The notes beneath the pieces are model-generated. The model searched no databases, was not told where the DNA came from, and was given only the letters and a program-made list of their open reading frames with translations. 64,000 bases of DNA, taken from positions 124,001 through 188,000 of the forward strand of contig NZ_NFKJ01000001.1 in the NCBI RefSeq assembly GCF_002160325.1. The letters are read 5' to 3'. Of the stretch, positions 8,328-17,297 are shown one piece after another. Position numbers and translations under genes: made by a program. Each line of letters starts with the position of its first letter. The stretch's first letter is position 1. This DNA is from Lachnoclostridium sp. An181 (lineage in GTDB: Bacteria; Bacillota; Clostridia; Lachnospirales; Lachnospiraceae).

Positions 8328-9638
8328 CTATATTTTTTCGTCGTTTACGTAAATACCCTCGTCGGTCACTCTCCCGCCCTCCTGATATTCTTTTGTCTCT
8401 GTGGGCAGTTTTTTGACGCCGAGCCTATCATCCAGCCATGTTTCGATTATATAGTAGATCACCGCAAATGTAGGAACCCCCATGACCATTCCTGCAAATC
8501 CGAACAGTCCCCCTCCAAGCAGAATGGAAAACACCACCCAGAATGCAGACAGCCCGGTGGAATCTCCCAAGATTTTCGGACCGATCACATTTCCATCCAG
8601 CTGCTGAAGGATGAGAATGAAAATAATAAAATACAGTCCTTTTACGGGATCATTCAAAATAATGAGTACTGCGCTTGGAATCGCTCCTATGTAAGGTCCG
8701 AAAAACGGAATCACATTCGTCACTCCCACGATCACGCTCACCAGCACAGTATACGGCATATTTAAAATACTCAAACCAATAAAACAAAGAATTCCGATGA
8801 TCAGGGAATCGATGATCTTCCCGATAATAAAACCTCCAAAAATTTCATTGCTCTTTCTTGTAAGATGAATGAATATATTTGCATGTCTCGGAGAAAACAA
8901 CGCATAAATACATTTCTTTGACTGCGCAAGAAACAATTCCCTGCTAAACAGAACATAGACCGAGACAATGACTCCTATTAAAATATTCATGATTTCCCGA
9001 AGAAGATTGAGGACACCGACCGTCAGATTGGACATCAGGATATTTGTCTGTCTTAATAAATCTGTCTTCAGCCAATTCTGCAGCATATCCGCACCTTCAT
9101 TGAGCACATTTTTGATAAACATCCCGGTTGTCGTCTCATCTGTCTGCATCTTATCCAGTTTGTCTGCCCAATCACCAATTTGTCCCGGCAAGGTGAAGAC
9201 CATATCTCTGACACTGCGGTACAGTTCAGGGATCACCATATTCAGAAGCATCACCAGTGCGGCCACCGTCAGGATAAGCGCAAGAAAAATCCCAAGAGCT
9301 CTGGAAATCTTTTTTGCCTTTTCTTTACTGGCAAGCCTGTCCTCCATGACTGGATAGAACCAGGATTCCATAACCTTCACAAGAGGATTGATAAGATACG
9401 CGATCACAAGTCCGTAGATCACAGGTTTTGACACGTCAAATATCTTCCAGAGAATATCCGAAATCACCGGCAGTCTCAAAAGCATAAAATAGAAAAGCAC
9501 GCTGGCGGCAACGACAAGGAAGGCGGTCATTCCTCTGCTGAAATGTTTTCTTAGTATTGAGGAGGACTTCCTGTCCATTTTCTGACCGGTATCATAAAAT
9601 CCCAGTTTATTATTCTCGTTCTTTTCCTGATTTTTCAT
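8328..9638 (-). CDS. AI-2E family transporter (PerM/YtvI-like permease)
   Basis: A 436-aa multi-pass membrane protein of the AI-2E exporter superfamily. About eight hydrophobic segments are visible, with the characteristic late motif around VTNVIPFFGPYIGAIPSA followed by QQLDGNVIGPKILG. The family includes autoinducer-2 exporters and Na+/H+ antiporter-like members, so the substrate is not predictable. The start is set at the ATG at 9638 (AAAGGAGGG 4 bp upstream), not the longer open frame to 9692. It lies upstream of metA in the same direction. Confidence 0.9.
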   Translation of the reverse strand: MKNQEKNENNKLGFYDTGQKMDRKSSSILRKHFSRGMTAFLVVAASVLFYFMLLRLPVISDILWKIFDVSKPVIYGLVIAYLINPLVKVMESWFYPVMEDRLASKEKAKKISRALGIFLALILTVAALVMLLNMVIPELYRSVRDMVFTLPGQIGDWADKLDKMQTDETTTGMFIKNVLNEGADMLQNWLKTDLLRQTNILMSNLTVGVLNLLREIMNILIGVIVSVYVLFSRELFLAQSKKCIYALFSPRHANIFIHLTRKSNEIFGGFIIGKIIDSLIIGILCFIGLSILNMPYTVLVSVIVGVTNVIPFFGPYIGAIPSAVLIILNDPVKGLYFIIFILILQQLDGNVIGPKILGDSTGLSAFWVVFSILLGGGLFGFAGMVMGVPTFAVIYYIIETWLDDRLGVKKLPTETKEYQEGGRVTDEGIYVNDEKI

Positions 9639-9759
9639 GATACCCTCCTTTCTTCTCAAGCAAGACATATTGCTTATTATACAACCCCGCAATTCTCTTC
9701 GTCAACCCCGGGAAGCCTTTGCTCCCAGCGCTCCATGTGCAGGATTTGTACATCAAAAA

Positions 9760-9782
9760 GACGGATGCCGGCAGCATCCGCC
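9760..9782 (-). terminator. Terminator after the DUF1540 gene
   Basis: On the minus strand GCGGATGC and GCATCCGT pair around a short CGG-containing loop and are followed by CTTTTTGATG. It separates the DUF1540 gene from the AI-2E permease gene. Confidence 0.7.
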
Positions 9783-9796
9783 TCTGTTTGTCGTAC

Positions 9797-10111
9797 CTAT
9801 CTGCACTGAAAGCTTGCACACTCCGTGTCCCCACATTGACAGGCGCTGCTGCCTTCCACGCTGATCTTTCCTGCTTCGCATCTGCATTCTTTATTGTACA
9901 TACATTCTGTGGCTTTACAGTCAATGCTTGCACATGGGGATGCCTCCCCGGTCACATTGCTCTGTACGTCCCCTTTTCTCTCAACAAAACTGCCACAGCA
10001 TGTCTCCGCAGCTTTTTTTGCATCGTCTCCCTGAACACAGATGGAATCCAAATCACAGTAAAACTGTTTGTTGTGCATACAAGTCTGTACTGTACATTTT
10101 AACTCAGGCAT
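9797..10111 (-). CDS. DUF1540 cysteine-rich protein (two repeats)
   Basis: A 104-aa protein built from two copies of the DUF1540 motif. Each has four cysteines, about residues 4-40 (CTVQTCMHNKQFYCDLD...CCGSF) and about 60-100 (CKATECMYNKECRCEAG...C). The spacing suggests a small metal-binding or disulfide knot. The function of the family is not known to me; members are common in spore-forming Firmicutes. I chose the ATG at 10111 because AAGGAGG lies 8 bp upstream. It is 53 bp downstream of thrS with no obvious terminator between, so read-through from the T-box operon is possible. Confidence 0.85.
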   Translation of the reverse strand: MPELKCTVQTCMHNKQFYCDLDSICVQGDDAKKAAETCCGSFVERKGDVQSNVTGEASPCASIDCKATECMYNKECRCEAGKISVEGSSACQCGDTECASFQCR

Positions 10112-10164
10112 TGTCATTTCCTCCTTTTTCATATTCAGAAATAGCATGCCCTGCTCTTTTGATT

Positions 10165-12093
10165 TTATTCCTCTTTTGCTTTTGTTTCACGCACAAGTTT
10201 TTCGTCAATTTCTTTTTTTATACTATCGATAAATTGTCCAAGGTCTTTCTGTCCTTCATCTCCTTCAAATCTGCTGCGCACGGCAACCAGGCCCTCTTCC
10301 TCTTCCTTTGCCCCTACGACAACCATATAAGGAATCTTGTTCAGCTGTGCCTCCCTGATCTTATATCCAATCTTTTCTGCGCGCAGATCGATCTCAGCTC
10401 GGATACCGGCCTGATCGAGCTGTTTTAACACTTTTTCCCCGTAATCTGCAAACTTATCTGAAATCGGAAGCACTTTTACCTGCACCGGCGCAAGCCATGT
10501 CGGGAATGCTCCTGCAAAATGCTCGATCAAAATTCCGATAAAACGCTCAATAGAACCAAATGCAACGCGGTGGATCATGATCGGGCGGTGTTTTTCACCA
10601 TCTGCTCCAATATACTCCGCCTCAAATCTAAGCGGCAACTGCATATCCAGCTGAATCGTTCCGCACTGCCATGTTCTGCCAATAGAATCCTCCAAATGGA
10701 AATCGATCTTTGGTCCGTAAAATGCCCCGTCTCCTTCATTGATGACATAGTCCATGCCCATCTCGTCAAGAGCACCTTTTAAACCTTCTGTTGCAATTTC
10801 CCAGTCCTCATCGCTGCCCATGCTGTCCTCCGGACGTGTGGACAATTCCACATGGTATTTAAATCCAAACAGACTGTACACTTCATCAATGAGCCCTGTA
10901 ACACCTTTGATTTCCTCTTTGATCTGTTCCGGAGTCATGAAAATATGGGCATCGTCCTGTGTAAAGCATCGTACGCGGAACAGTCCATGAAGTGCTCCGG
11001 ATTTTTCATGGCGGTGTACAAGTCCAAGCTCACCGATGCGCATCGGCAGATCGCGATAAGAACGCGGCTCACTCTGGTATACGAGCATTCCTCCCGGACA
11101 GTTCATCGGCTTGATCGCATAATCTTCCTCATCAATGACAGTGGTGTACATATTGTCTTTGTAATGTCCCCAGTGTCCGGATGTTTCCCAAAGTTTTCTG
11201 TTCAGGATGATCGGAGTGGAAATCTCCACATACCCATGTTTTTTATGAAGCTCTCTCCAGTAATCCAGAAGCGTATTGCGCAGAACCATCCCTTTTGGAA
11301 GGAAAAACGGGAATCCCGGGCCTTCCTCCCGCATCATGAACAGCCCAAGCTCTTTGCCAAGCTTTCTGTGATCCCTTTTCTTTGCCTCCTCCAGCCTCAC
11401 GAGATATTCATCCAACTCAGCCTTCTTCGGATATGCAGTACCGTAAATTCTTGTCAGCATCTTATTCTTCTCACTGCCTCTCCAGTAAGCTCCTGCAAGA
11501 CTTGTAAGCTTGAAAGCTTTTACTGCCTTTGTGTTCATCAGATGCGGACCTGCACACAAATCCACAAATTCGCCCTGCTTGTAAAAACTGATCTCTTCTC
11601 CTTCCGGTAAATCTTCGATGAGCTCCACTTTATAAGGTTCCTGTCTTTCTTTCATAAAGGCAATGGCCTCTTCCCTTGACTTTGTAAATCTTTCGATCGG
11701 AAGAGCCTCTTTTACGATTTTTTTCATCTCCTTCTCAATTTTTTCCAAGTCTTCTGTTGTAAACGGAGTGTCCCTGTCCACATCATAGTAGAATCCGTCT
11801 GCAACTGACGGTCCGATTGCAAGCTTTGTCTCCGGATACAGTCTCTTGACCGCCTGTGCCATAATGTGAGATGCAGTGTGACGAAATGCTCCTTTTCCAT
11901 CCTCATCCTGGAAAGTTAAAATCTGAAGTTCACAATCCTCGCATACTTCTGTCCTCAAATCAACCAGTTCCCCATTGATTCTTCCAACGGTTGCCACTCT
12001 TGCCAATCCTTCGCTTAAATCAGCTGCAATTTCAATCACTGTTTTCTTCTGTTCATATTCTTTCACAGAACCATCTTTCAATGTAATCTTCAT
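10165..12093 (-). CDS. thrS: Threonyl-tRNA synthetase
   Basis: Charges tRNA-Thr. The 642-aa full-length protein has, in order, an N-terminal TGS domain (about 1-61) and an N2 editing domain with HTASH (72-76) and the partner CAGPH near residue 181. The class II core follows, with the zinc ligands in MNCPGG and DDAH. Motif 3 is in AFGSIERFIGILIEHF, and an anticodon-binding domain occupies the last 110 residues. The editing site is intact. The gene lies 27 bp after a B3/B4-domain gene, and both sit behind one T-box leader (12852-13101), so transcription should rise when tRNA-Thr is uncharged. Confidence 0.97.
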   Translation of the reverse strand: MKITLKDGSVKEYEQKKTVIEIAADLSEGLARVATVGRINGELVDLRTEVCEDCELQILTFQDEDGKGAFRHTASHIMAQAVKRLYPETKLAIGPSVADGFYYDVDRDTPFTTEDLEKIEKEMKKIVKEALPIERFTKSREEAIAFMKERQEPYKVELIEDLPEGEEISFYKQGEFVDLCAGPHLMNTKAVKAFKLTSLAGAYWRGSEKNKMLTRIYGTAYPKKAELDEYLVRLEEAKKRDHRKLGKELGLFMMREEGPGFPFFLPKGMVLRNTLLDYWRELHKKHGYVEISTPIILNRKLWETSGHWGHYKDNMYTTVIDEEDYAIKPMNCPGGMLVYQSEPRSYRDLPMRIGELGLVHRHEKSGALHGLFRVRCFTQDDAHIFMTPEQIKEEIKGVTGLIDEVYSLFGFKYHVELSTRPEDSMGSDEDWEIATEGLKGALDEMGMDYVINEGDGAFYGPKIDFHLEDSIGRTWQCGTIQLDMQLPLRFEAEYIGADGEKHRPIMIHRVAFGSIERFIGILIEHFAGAFPTWLAPVQVKVLPISDKFADYGEKVLKQLDQAGIRAEIDLRAEKIGYKIREAQLNKIPYMVVVGAKEEEEGLVAVRSRFEGDEGQKDLGQFIDSIKKEIDEKLVRETKAKEE

Positions 12094-12120
12094 CTGTTTT
12101 TCTCCTTAATATTTAAATTT

Positions 12121-12789
12121 TTATTTTACAATCCATGTCCGGATATCTTTTGCACCTGCATATTTTTCCAGATACTCTTTTCCATACTCCATCGCTTGTT
12201 CCAAATCCTTATTTTGGGAAAAGGAATAAATCATCGTAAGGATTGTCCGGAATCCCTCTGTTATCATCGCCCGCTCCGAGTCGCTTGTGGAACTCCCCAC
12301 TGGCCCCCTTTCATCGCAGATGAGGGGAAGTCCTTCAATGTTGAGCTCTTCCTTGCCAATTCCTTTATAAGTTTCGTTTGGCATTCCAATGCGCAATATG
12401 AGATTCCCTTCCAATTTTTCTGTGTCATAAGAGCCGACAGAAAAACCAGACTCAATAGATATCAGATTGTTTGCGTCCACCACTGTATTTACCTGATAAA
12501 GACCTTTTCCCTGGCCAACACGACGGATAAGTGCCTCCGAAGATACCCGATATCTGCTTGGGTCTTTGCCAAACGCTTTGTATGCTGACCTGGATTCCCT
12601 GATATTTGGAAATTCATTAACACTCAGGTCAAACAGACGGTCTCTTACTATTTTAAATGTCTTCTGTTTCAGATATTTCCATAACTCTTCATTTTTCTTC
12701 TCCACATTTGTGGTGTAAAGAAAACATCCAAGTCTTGTGTCCGGCCACTTTTCTTTCAATGCTCCATCAATGACGATTTCCCTTGCCAT
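12121..12789 (-). CDS. B3/B4 tRNA-binding domain protein
   Basis: A 222-aa stand-alone protein with the B3/B4 fold found as the editing module in the beta subunit of phenylalanyl-tRNA synthetase. Supporting segments are PNIRESRSAYKAFGKDPSRY, SSEALIRRV and VNTVVDANNLISIESGFSVG; the last two are typical of the free-standing family. A role in clearing mischarged tRNA or binding free amino acids is possible but unproven. The start is the ATG at 12789 (AAGGAGG 6 bp upstream); the frame stays open further up but enters the leader. It is the first gene after the T-box and is followed by thrS, which ties it to threonine or tRNA charging. Confidence 0.85.
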   Translation of the reverse strand: MAREIVIDGALKEKWPDTRLGCFLYTTNVEKKNEELWKYLKQKTFKIVRDRLFDLSVNEFPNIRESRSAYKAFGKDPSRYRVSSEALIRRVGQGKGLYQVNTVVDANNLISIESGFSVGSYDTEKLEGNLILRIGMPNETYKGIGKEELNIEGLPLICDERGPVGSSTSDSERAMITEGFRTILTMIYSFSQNKDLEQAMEYGKEYLEKYAGAKDIRTWIVK

Positions 12790-12851
12790 ACACATCCTCC
12801 TTTTCTTCTGAAATGAAAAGGGAGGTCCGCAATACTTCCTCAAAATATAAT

Positions 12852-13101
12852 AAAAATCCCCTGCAATGAATCACTTCACTGCAAGGGACGAGTATCATAA
12901 TCTCGCGGTTCCACCCCGCTTGTCTGTACTTGACAGACCTCTCTTTATGACGATAACGGAATCACCGGGCAGGTTCTCTGCCGCTTCGAGGTGGTCTTCA
13001 GCTGTTTCCCAAATAAAGGACTTCCACCAAATGTCCTTCTCTCTGTATTCTTCCACAGCTTACTCTTCTCTTCAACACATTTTCTATATGCACTTACATG
13101 C
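12852..13101 (-). promoter_or_regulatory. T-box leader (tRNA-sensing riboswitch) of the B3/B4-thrS operon
   Basis: The minus strand carries the conserved T-box AGCGGGGTGGAACCGCG (12920-12904). The usual CGTCCC follows at 12890-12885. An intrinsic terminator comes next: CCCTTGCAGTGAA (12887-12875) pairs through two wobbles with TTCATTGCAGGGG (12870-12858) and is followed by ATTTTTATT. A stem-I-like region spans about 13060-13000 (AGCTGT...ACAGCT). ACC codons at 12995-12990 are candidates for a threonine specifier, but I have not folded the RNA. It fills most of the gene-free stretch between 12790 and 13147. Confidence 0.92.
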
Positions 13102-13106
13102 CATTT

Positions 13107-13135
13107 ATTATAATCACCCAGAGTTTGTTTGTCAA
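13107..13135 (-). promoter_or_regulatory. Promoter of the T-box/thrS operon
   Basis: Perfect consensus on the minus strand: TTGACA (13135-13130), a 17-bp spacer and TATAAT (13112-13107). It begins just 13 bp after the YdcF stop codon. Confidence 0.9.
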
Positions 13136-13147
13136 CCGCAAATCCTC

Positions 13148-13867
13148 TTACAGTTTTCCTATAAGTACTCCCTTACAAACGGCAAAAAATTCTCTCACCA
13201 TATAATTCGGTTTCAGAACAGCTTTTGTACCCGCACAAATCCCGAATACGCTTTTATATCCCAGTTTTTTTGCCAGATGGATTGCCCGAAACACATGGAA
13301 ATCGTTTGTGGCAATTCCCACTTTTGCCTCCATATCCTCAATGAACTCTTTGCTGTTTTTCAAATTTTCATATGTGGAGGAAGAGCACTCTTCCATATAA
13401 ATTCTATCAGAGGAAATCCCTCTCTCTAAAAGATACTCCTTCATGGCACTGGCCTCGGAGACCTCTTCATCCTTCCCCTGTCCTCCGCTCACGATCAGCA
13501 CAGCATCCGGATGATCTACCGCGTATTCGTACGAAACATCCAGCCTCCTCTTCAATGAGTCTGTCACGCGCTTTCCTCTCACCTGTGCTCCCAGGACAAT
13601 AATATAGCGAACGTCTTTAGGTATGCGCCCACGTGCAGCCAGGATAAGCTTTGCCTCCACTGTCAAAAATAAAACTGCCAGAACAAGGACCGCAAAGTCA
13701 AACATACTCCTTACACCTGACGGCATCCACTGCACGATCCTCTCTCCTAAGATACATCCTGCGCTCAGAAAGATCCAGAACAGAGAAAATGTGGAGTGCG
13801 CCTTCCGCGTTGAGATACAAAGGACAAGATAATATATCAGGCTCAAAACACCGACAACAAAAAACAT
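13148..13867 (-). CDS. YdcF/SanA family (DUF218) membrane protein
   Basis: A 239-aa protein with two to three N-terminal membrane segments (about 1-75) followed by a DUF218 domain. The diagnostic motifs are YIIVLGAQVRGKRVTDSLKRR, VLIVSGGQGKDEEVSEA, SSSTYENLKNS and VGIATNDFHVFRA. E. coli relatives (SanA, ElyC, YdcF) affect envelope integrity; the biochemical activity is unclear. The ATG begins 3 bp after the SEC-C gene stop, with AAAGG as a weak binding site, suggesting translational coupling. Confidence 0.88.
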   Translation of the reverse strand: MFFVVGVLSLIYYLVLCISTRKAHSTFSLFWIFLSAGCILGERIVQWMPSGVRSMFDFAVLVLAVLFLTVEAKLILAARGRIPKDVRYIIVLGAQVRGKRVTDSLKRRLDVSYEYAVDHPDAVLIVSGGQGKDEEVSEASAMKEYLLERGISSDRIYMEECSSSTYENLKNSKEFIEDMEAKVGIATNDFHVFRAIHLAKKLGYKSVFGICAGTKAVLKPNYMVREFFAVCKGVLIGKL

Positions 13868-13870
13868 CCT

Positions 13871-14371
13871 TTATCTACCGCAGCAATATTTATATTTTTT
13901 ACCACTGCCACACGGACATGGATCATTGCGTCCAATTTTCTTTTCCTTGCGGACTGTACCGGAATTCTTCTGCTCTTTATACAATGCCTTTCTCTTTTCC
14001 GGCGTAAAAATCTTTTCCCACTGTGGCAGTTCATACAGCCAGTCCGCCTTTGCATCCACCATGTTTTTATACAGTTTCTCTTTATCAAACGCAAGACTTA
14101 CAACCGTGTTTTCATCCATGGTCTCAATCGGATTTGGCTCTTTCAAACTTTCGTTGATACCATCGAGAAATCCAACCATAGTAAAGACTTTCTGATGATA
14201 TTTCTCAGCAAGCTCTTTTAATGTTCCTTTCACCTCTTCGTCCGGATTTTCCAAAAGCTGAGCATAAATCTCTTTTTCGATCGCAAAATAAGTTCCCCAG
14301 AATTTCTGAAGCTGTGCTTTATTCATTTCTCTTGAATAGGCGGTTGCGCGCCATTGTTCTAATAATGTCAT
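13871..14371 (-). CDS. SEC-C zinc-motif protein
   Basis: A 166-aa protein ending in a SEC-C metal-binding motif, [18 protein letters not shown], as at the tail of SecA, where it binds zinc. The N-terminal 140 residues are helical and not recognised beyond this. The function is unknown; similar proteins are widespread in Clostridia. AAAGGAG lies 9 bp upstream of the ATG and a good promoter sits at 14415-14443. It forms an operon with the downstream YdcF gene. Confidence 0.85.
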   Translation of the reverse strand: MTLLEQWRATAYSREMNKAQLQKFWGTYFAIEKEIYAQLLENPDEEVKGTLKELAEKYHQKVFTMVGFLDGINESLKEPNPIETMDENTVVSLAFDKEKLYKNMVDAKADWLYELPQWEKIFTPEKRKALYKEQKNSGTVRKEKKIGRNDPCPCGSGKKYKYCCGR

Positions 14372-14414
14372 CTCTATGTACTCCTTTTACCTTGATTTCG
14401 TTTTGTCCATAGCT

Positions 14415-14443
14415 ATTATATACTATAAGCTTATTTTTTTCAA
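14415..14443 (-). promoter_or_regulatory. Promoter of the SEC-C/ydcF operon
   Basis: Minus strand TTGAAA (14443-14438), a 17-bp spacer and TATAAT (14420-14415). Confidence 0.7.
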
Positions 14444-14551
14444 AACATTTTTCGTTGTATTTCCTGTATCCGTTTTTTCATTTTTCAGTGGCTTTCCTGA
14501 CCGTTTCGTTCTATAATGTAACCAAAAATGATTGATAAAGGATGATACAAA

Positions 14552-14764
14552 ATGAAAAAGACAAAACGAATTCTTGCCATCATCGGCGTCATACTTCTCG
14601 TTGCAATGTACCTTAGCACACTGATCTTTGCCTTCTTTGACCGGACGGCATCCATGAATCTTTTTAAGGCTTCCATAGCTATGACTATCCTGATTCCGGT
14701 CCTCATATATGCCTACACACTTCTCTACAAGCTGGCCACAAAGAATCAGAACGAAAACGATTAG
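14552..14764 (+). CDS. Small two-helix membrane protein, hypothetical
   Basis: A 70-aa protein with two membrane-spanning stretches (about residues 7-28 and 41-60), a lysine-rich start and a hydrophilic NQNEND tail. I do not recognise a family. It is supported by AAAGGATG about 8 bp before the ATG, a TATAAT at 14512-14517 and a terminator 16 bp after the stop. It is divergent from the SEC-C gene. Confidence 0.7.
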   Translation: MKKTKRILAIIGVILLVAMYLSTLIFAFFDRTASMNLFKASIAMTILIPVLIYAYTLLYKLATKNQNEND

Positions 14765-14771
14765 TGTCTAT

Positions 14772-14933
14772 CTACACATAAAGTTCTGCCAACAAAAAGG
14801 CAGAGCTTTTTTCTTCTTTTTTGACATGTCTTCTGCCCATTTCCTCCTGAAGACGAATCTTTTTCCGTTTCAGCAGATATTCTTCCATGGAAAGGACATC
14901 CCTGTTTCCATTTGTATTTTCCTGATGCAGCAT
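14772..14933 (-). CDS. Possible 53-aa basic small protein
   Basis: An open frame of 53 codons, rich in Lys, Arg and Glu in its middle (MEEYLLKRKKIRLQEEMGRR). AAAAAGGAGG lies 7 bp before the ATG at 14933; a second ATG is one codon upstream. No family recognised. Against it: its 3' part is the hairpin that terminates the converging 70-aa gene, and no clear promoter was found. The rest of the stretch up to the asnA promoter (14946-15139) is A+T-rich and I see nothing else in it. Confidence 0.4.
   Translation of the reverse strand: MLHQENTNGNRDVLSMEEYLLKRKKIRLQEEMGRRHVKKEEKSSAFLLAELYV
14781..14808 (+). terminator. Terminator after the 70-aa membrane protein
   Basis: AAGTTCTGCC (14781-14790) pairs with GGCAGAGCTT (one G-U) and is followed by a long T-rich run (TTTTTTCTTCTTTTTT). 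Confidence 0.75.
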
Positions 14934-15139
14934 CATATAACCTCCTTTTTCAGTAATCCGGTATTAACTAATATATGTTGACTCCCCGGCAAATATGTCT
15001 TGTCATGCCATATTCTGCACATCTTTTTCCTACTCTTCGCATTTATCTTATCATGGACATGTGAAAGAGTTATGTTGGTTTTCTAAAAGATTTCTAATCG
15101 CATTCTTAATATTTTCTAACGAAGTCTTTATGATTTTAC

Positions 15140-15168
15140 TTGACTAAAGTCAAACTGGACTTTAAAAT
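15140..15168 (+). promoter_or_regulatory. asnA promoter with inverted repeat
   Basis: TTGACT (15140-15145), a 17-bp spacer and TAAAAT (15163-15168). The -35 is the left half of an inverted repeat, TTGACT-AA-AGTCAA (15140-15153), which could be a repressor site; the regulator is unknown. Confidence 0.7.
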
Positions 15169-15203
15169 AGGAACTATATTTTTTCAGAAAGGAAGTGTTT
15201 AAG

Positions 15204-16214
15204 ATGGAACACCTATTGATACCTGAACATTACACATCTCCATTGACCATCAGAGAAACGGAAGTCGCCATCAAAGAAGTCAAAGACTTTTTCGAGCGCG
15301 CGCTTGCAAAATCACTTCATCTGACACGCGTCTCCGCTCCTCTCTTCGTAAAACCGGAAAGTGGGCTTAACGATAATTTGAACGGTGTGGAACGTCCGGT
15401 CTCCTTTGGCATCCGCGAGCAGGATGATGCCACAGCAGAAATTGTCCACTCCCTTGCAAAATGGAAAAGAATGGCCTTAAAACACTACGGTTTTCATTCC
15501 GGCGAAGGTCTCTACACGGATATGACTGCTATCCGCCGCGACGAGGATACGGATAACATCCACTCTATCTACGTGGATCAGTGGGACTGGGAAAAAGTCA
15601 TCTCAAGGGAAGAGCGAAATATGGAAACTCTCCAGTACACTGTGCGCAAAGTATACTCGGCTCTGCGGGAGACTGAAAATTATATCTCCAGGCGCTACAA
15701 TTACATAGAACCCATCCTTCCGGATGAGATTTTTTTCATCACTTCACAAGAACTGGAGGACATGTATCCGGAATGTACACCAAAGGAAAGGGAAAACAAG
15801 ATTGCTAAATTAAAAGGAGCTGTTTTCATCTCCCAGATCGGCGGACAGCTCGCATCAGGAGAAAAGCATGACGGCAGAGCCCCTGACTATGACGACTGGT
15901 CACTAAACGGAGATATCATTGTCTACTATCCGGTCCTTGGAAACGCTCTGGAACTTTCTTCCATGGGTATCCGCGTAGACGCGGAGGCATTAGCCCGTCA
16001 GCTGAAGGTTGCAGGCTGCGAGGAACGCCGCGAACTCGATTTCCAGAAAGCATTGTTGAACGGAGAGCTGCCATACACTGTGGGCGGCGGTATTGGCCAG
16101 TCCCGTATCTGTATGTTCTATTTGAGAAAAGCTCATATCGGAGAGGTTCAGGCATCGATCTGGCCGGACGATGTGACAAAGGAAGCCCTGGCACACGGCA
16201 TTCAGCTTCTGTAA
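15204..16214 (+). CDS. asnA: Aspartate-ammonia ligase
   Basis: Makes asparagine from aspartate, ammonia and ATP. The 336-aa protein is related to class II aminoacyl-tRNA synthetases. Recognisable blocks are [10 protein letters not shown] near the start, [21 protein letters not shown] and the C-terminal [14 protein letters not shown]. The ATG at 15204 has GAAAGGAAG about 9 bp upstream and is preferred to the GTG at 15195, which lies in that site. Monocistronic, with its own promoter and a terminator. Confidence 0.96.
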   Translation: MEHLLIPEHYTSPLTIRETEVAIKEVKDFFERALAKSLHLTRVSAPLFVKPESGLNDNLNGVERPVSFGIREQDDATAEIVHSLAKWKRMALKHYGFHSGEGLYTDMTAIRRDEDTDNIHSIYVDQWDWEKVISREERNMETLQYTVRKVYSALRETENYISRRYNYIEPILPDEIFFITSQELEDMYPECTPKERENKIAKLKGAVFISQIGGQLASGEKHDGRAPDYDDWSLNGDIIVYYPVLGNALELSSMGIRVDAEALARQLKVAGCEERRELDFQKALLNGELPYTVGGGIGQSRICMFYLRKAHIGEVQASIWPDDVTKEALAHGIQLL

Positions 16215-16254
16215 AACACTTGTATATAGATGTGCAGATTTTTCTGCATCAAGC

Positions 16255-16277
16255 AGGGGGCTAACATTTAGCTCCCT
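16255..16277. terminator. Terminator between converging asnA and add
   Basis: AGGGGGCTAA pairs with TTAGCTCCCT around a 3-base CAT loop, with one G-U or bulged position. It is followed by ATCTTTTCGTTTTTT on the plus strand. It touches the add stop codon. Confidence 0.75.
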
Positions 16278-17286
16278 ATCTTTTCGTTTTTTCACAATAC
16301 TGACTCAATCTCTGACGCATGGTTTTCTTTTCATCTTCTTCCGCAAACGATGTATCCACTGCATACTGTGTTAACTCTTCAGCACTGATTTTGAAGTTTT
16401 TTCGGATTTTCCACAGTTCCTCTGTAAGCGTTGTCCCAGAGACAGTCCGGTTATCCGTATTAACGCTTACCAAAAGCCCCTCTTTTAAAAATTCTTCTAT
16501 TGGATAATCTCTTAAATTTCCCACAGCTTTTGTCTGAAGATTGCTGCTTGGACAAAGTTCAACCCCAATCCTTTTCTTTTTGCAAATCTGCTGAAGTTCT
16601 CTTTTCCCCCTCATAGCAATTCCATGTCCGATCCTGTCAGCGCCAATTTGAAGTGCGGTGCGTACCTCATCAGCACTCCCGCACTCGCCCGCATGGATCG
16701 TACATGGCAGTCCGGCACGTTTTACAATCTCAAAAAGTTCTCTAAACCTATCCGTCGGATAAGCGGATTCATCTCCTGCCAAATCCACAGCACACACACC
16801 TCTTCCATAATATTTTTTAGCAAGGCGTATGACCTCTTCATTCTTTTTCGTTCCATGGTTCCTCATGCAGCACAAGATCAGGTTCCCGCCTATATCATAT
16901 TCCCTTTTCGCACTTTTTAACCCTTCCAAAGCCGCCTCCACAATCTCCTCTCCCGACAGACTTTCCGTAACCGACAACATCGGTGCAAATCGAATTTCCA
17001 TGTACATGACCTGTTCTTTTGAAGCATCGCAAAGCAGGTTTTTTACAGCACCGAAAAACGCCTCCTCTGAATGCAGACAGCAAAGAGGAAGTTCAAAACA
17101 CTTCAGGTATTCTGTGAGGCTGGCACAGCGATCGTCGACACTTATCTTATCACGCCATCCATCCACAAGCGGTATTCCCCTCATCTTTGCTAAAAGTTCA
17201 ATCGTGTGGGCAGAAAGAGAACCGTCAAGATGACAATGCAGGTCCACTTTGGGCATTTTTTCTATCCATATTTTTTCTTTTTCCAT
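16276..17286 (-). CDS. add: Adenosine deaminase
   Basis: Deaminates adenosine (and deoxyadenosine) to inosine. The 336-aa protein has the metal-binding HCHLDGS motif near residue 18, the catalytic HAGECGS segment around 200, DRIGHG, and the late SVNTDNRTVSGT that carries the metal-ligand aspartate. AGGAGG lies 6 bp before the ATG. It starts 11 bp after deoB on the same strand, forming a nucleoside salvage pair. Confidence 0.93.
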   Translation of the reverse strand: MEKEKIWIEKMPKVDLHCHLDGSLSAHTIELLAKMRGIPLVDGWRDKISVDDRCASLTEYLKCFELPLCCLHSEEAFFGAVKNLLCDASKEQVMYMEIRFAPMLSVTESLSGEEIVEAALEGLKSAKREYDIGGNLILCCMRNHGTKKNEEVIRLAKKYYGRGVCAVDLAGDESAYPTDRFRELFEIVKRAGLPCTIHAGECGSADEVRTALQIGADRIGHGIAMRGKRELQQICKKKRIGVELCPSSNLQTKAVGNLRDYPIEEFLKEGLLVSVNTDNRTVSGTTLTEELWKIRKNFKISAEELTQYAVDTSFAEEDEKKTMRQRLSQYCEKTKR

Positions 17287-17297
17287 CTTCTCACCTC

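Noticed and set aside
12866-13429. Plus-strand open frame of 187 codons across the T-box and the end of ydcF
   Set aside because: It is antisense to a clear T-box leader and to ydcF, with no ribosome site; a shadow frame.
15140-15153. Named operator for the inverted repeat TTGACT-AA-AGTCAA at the asnA promoter
   Set aside because: The repeat is real, but I cannot tie it to a known regulator; it is kept only as part of the promoter entry.
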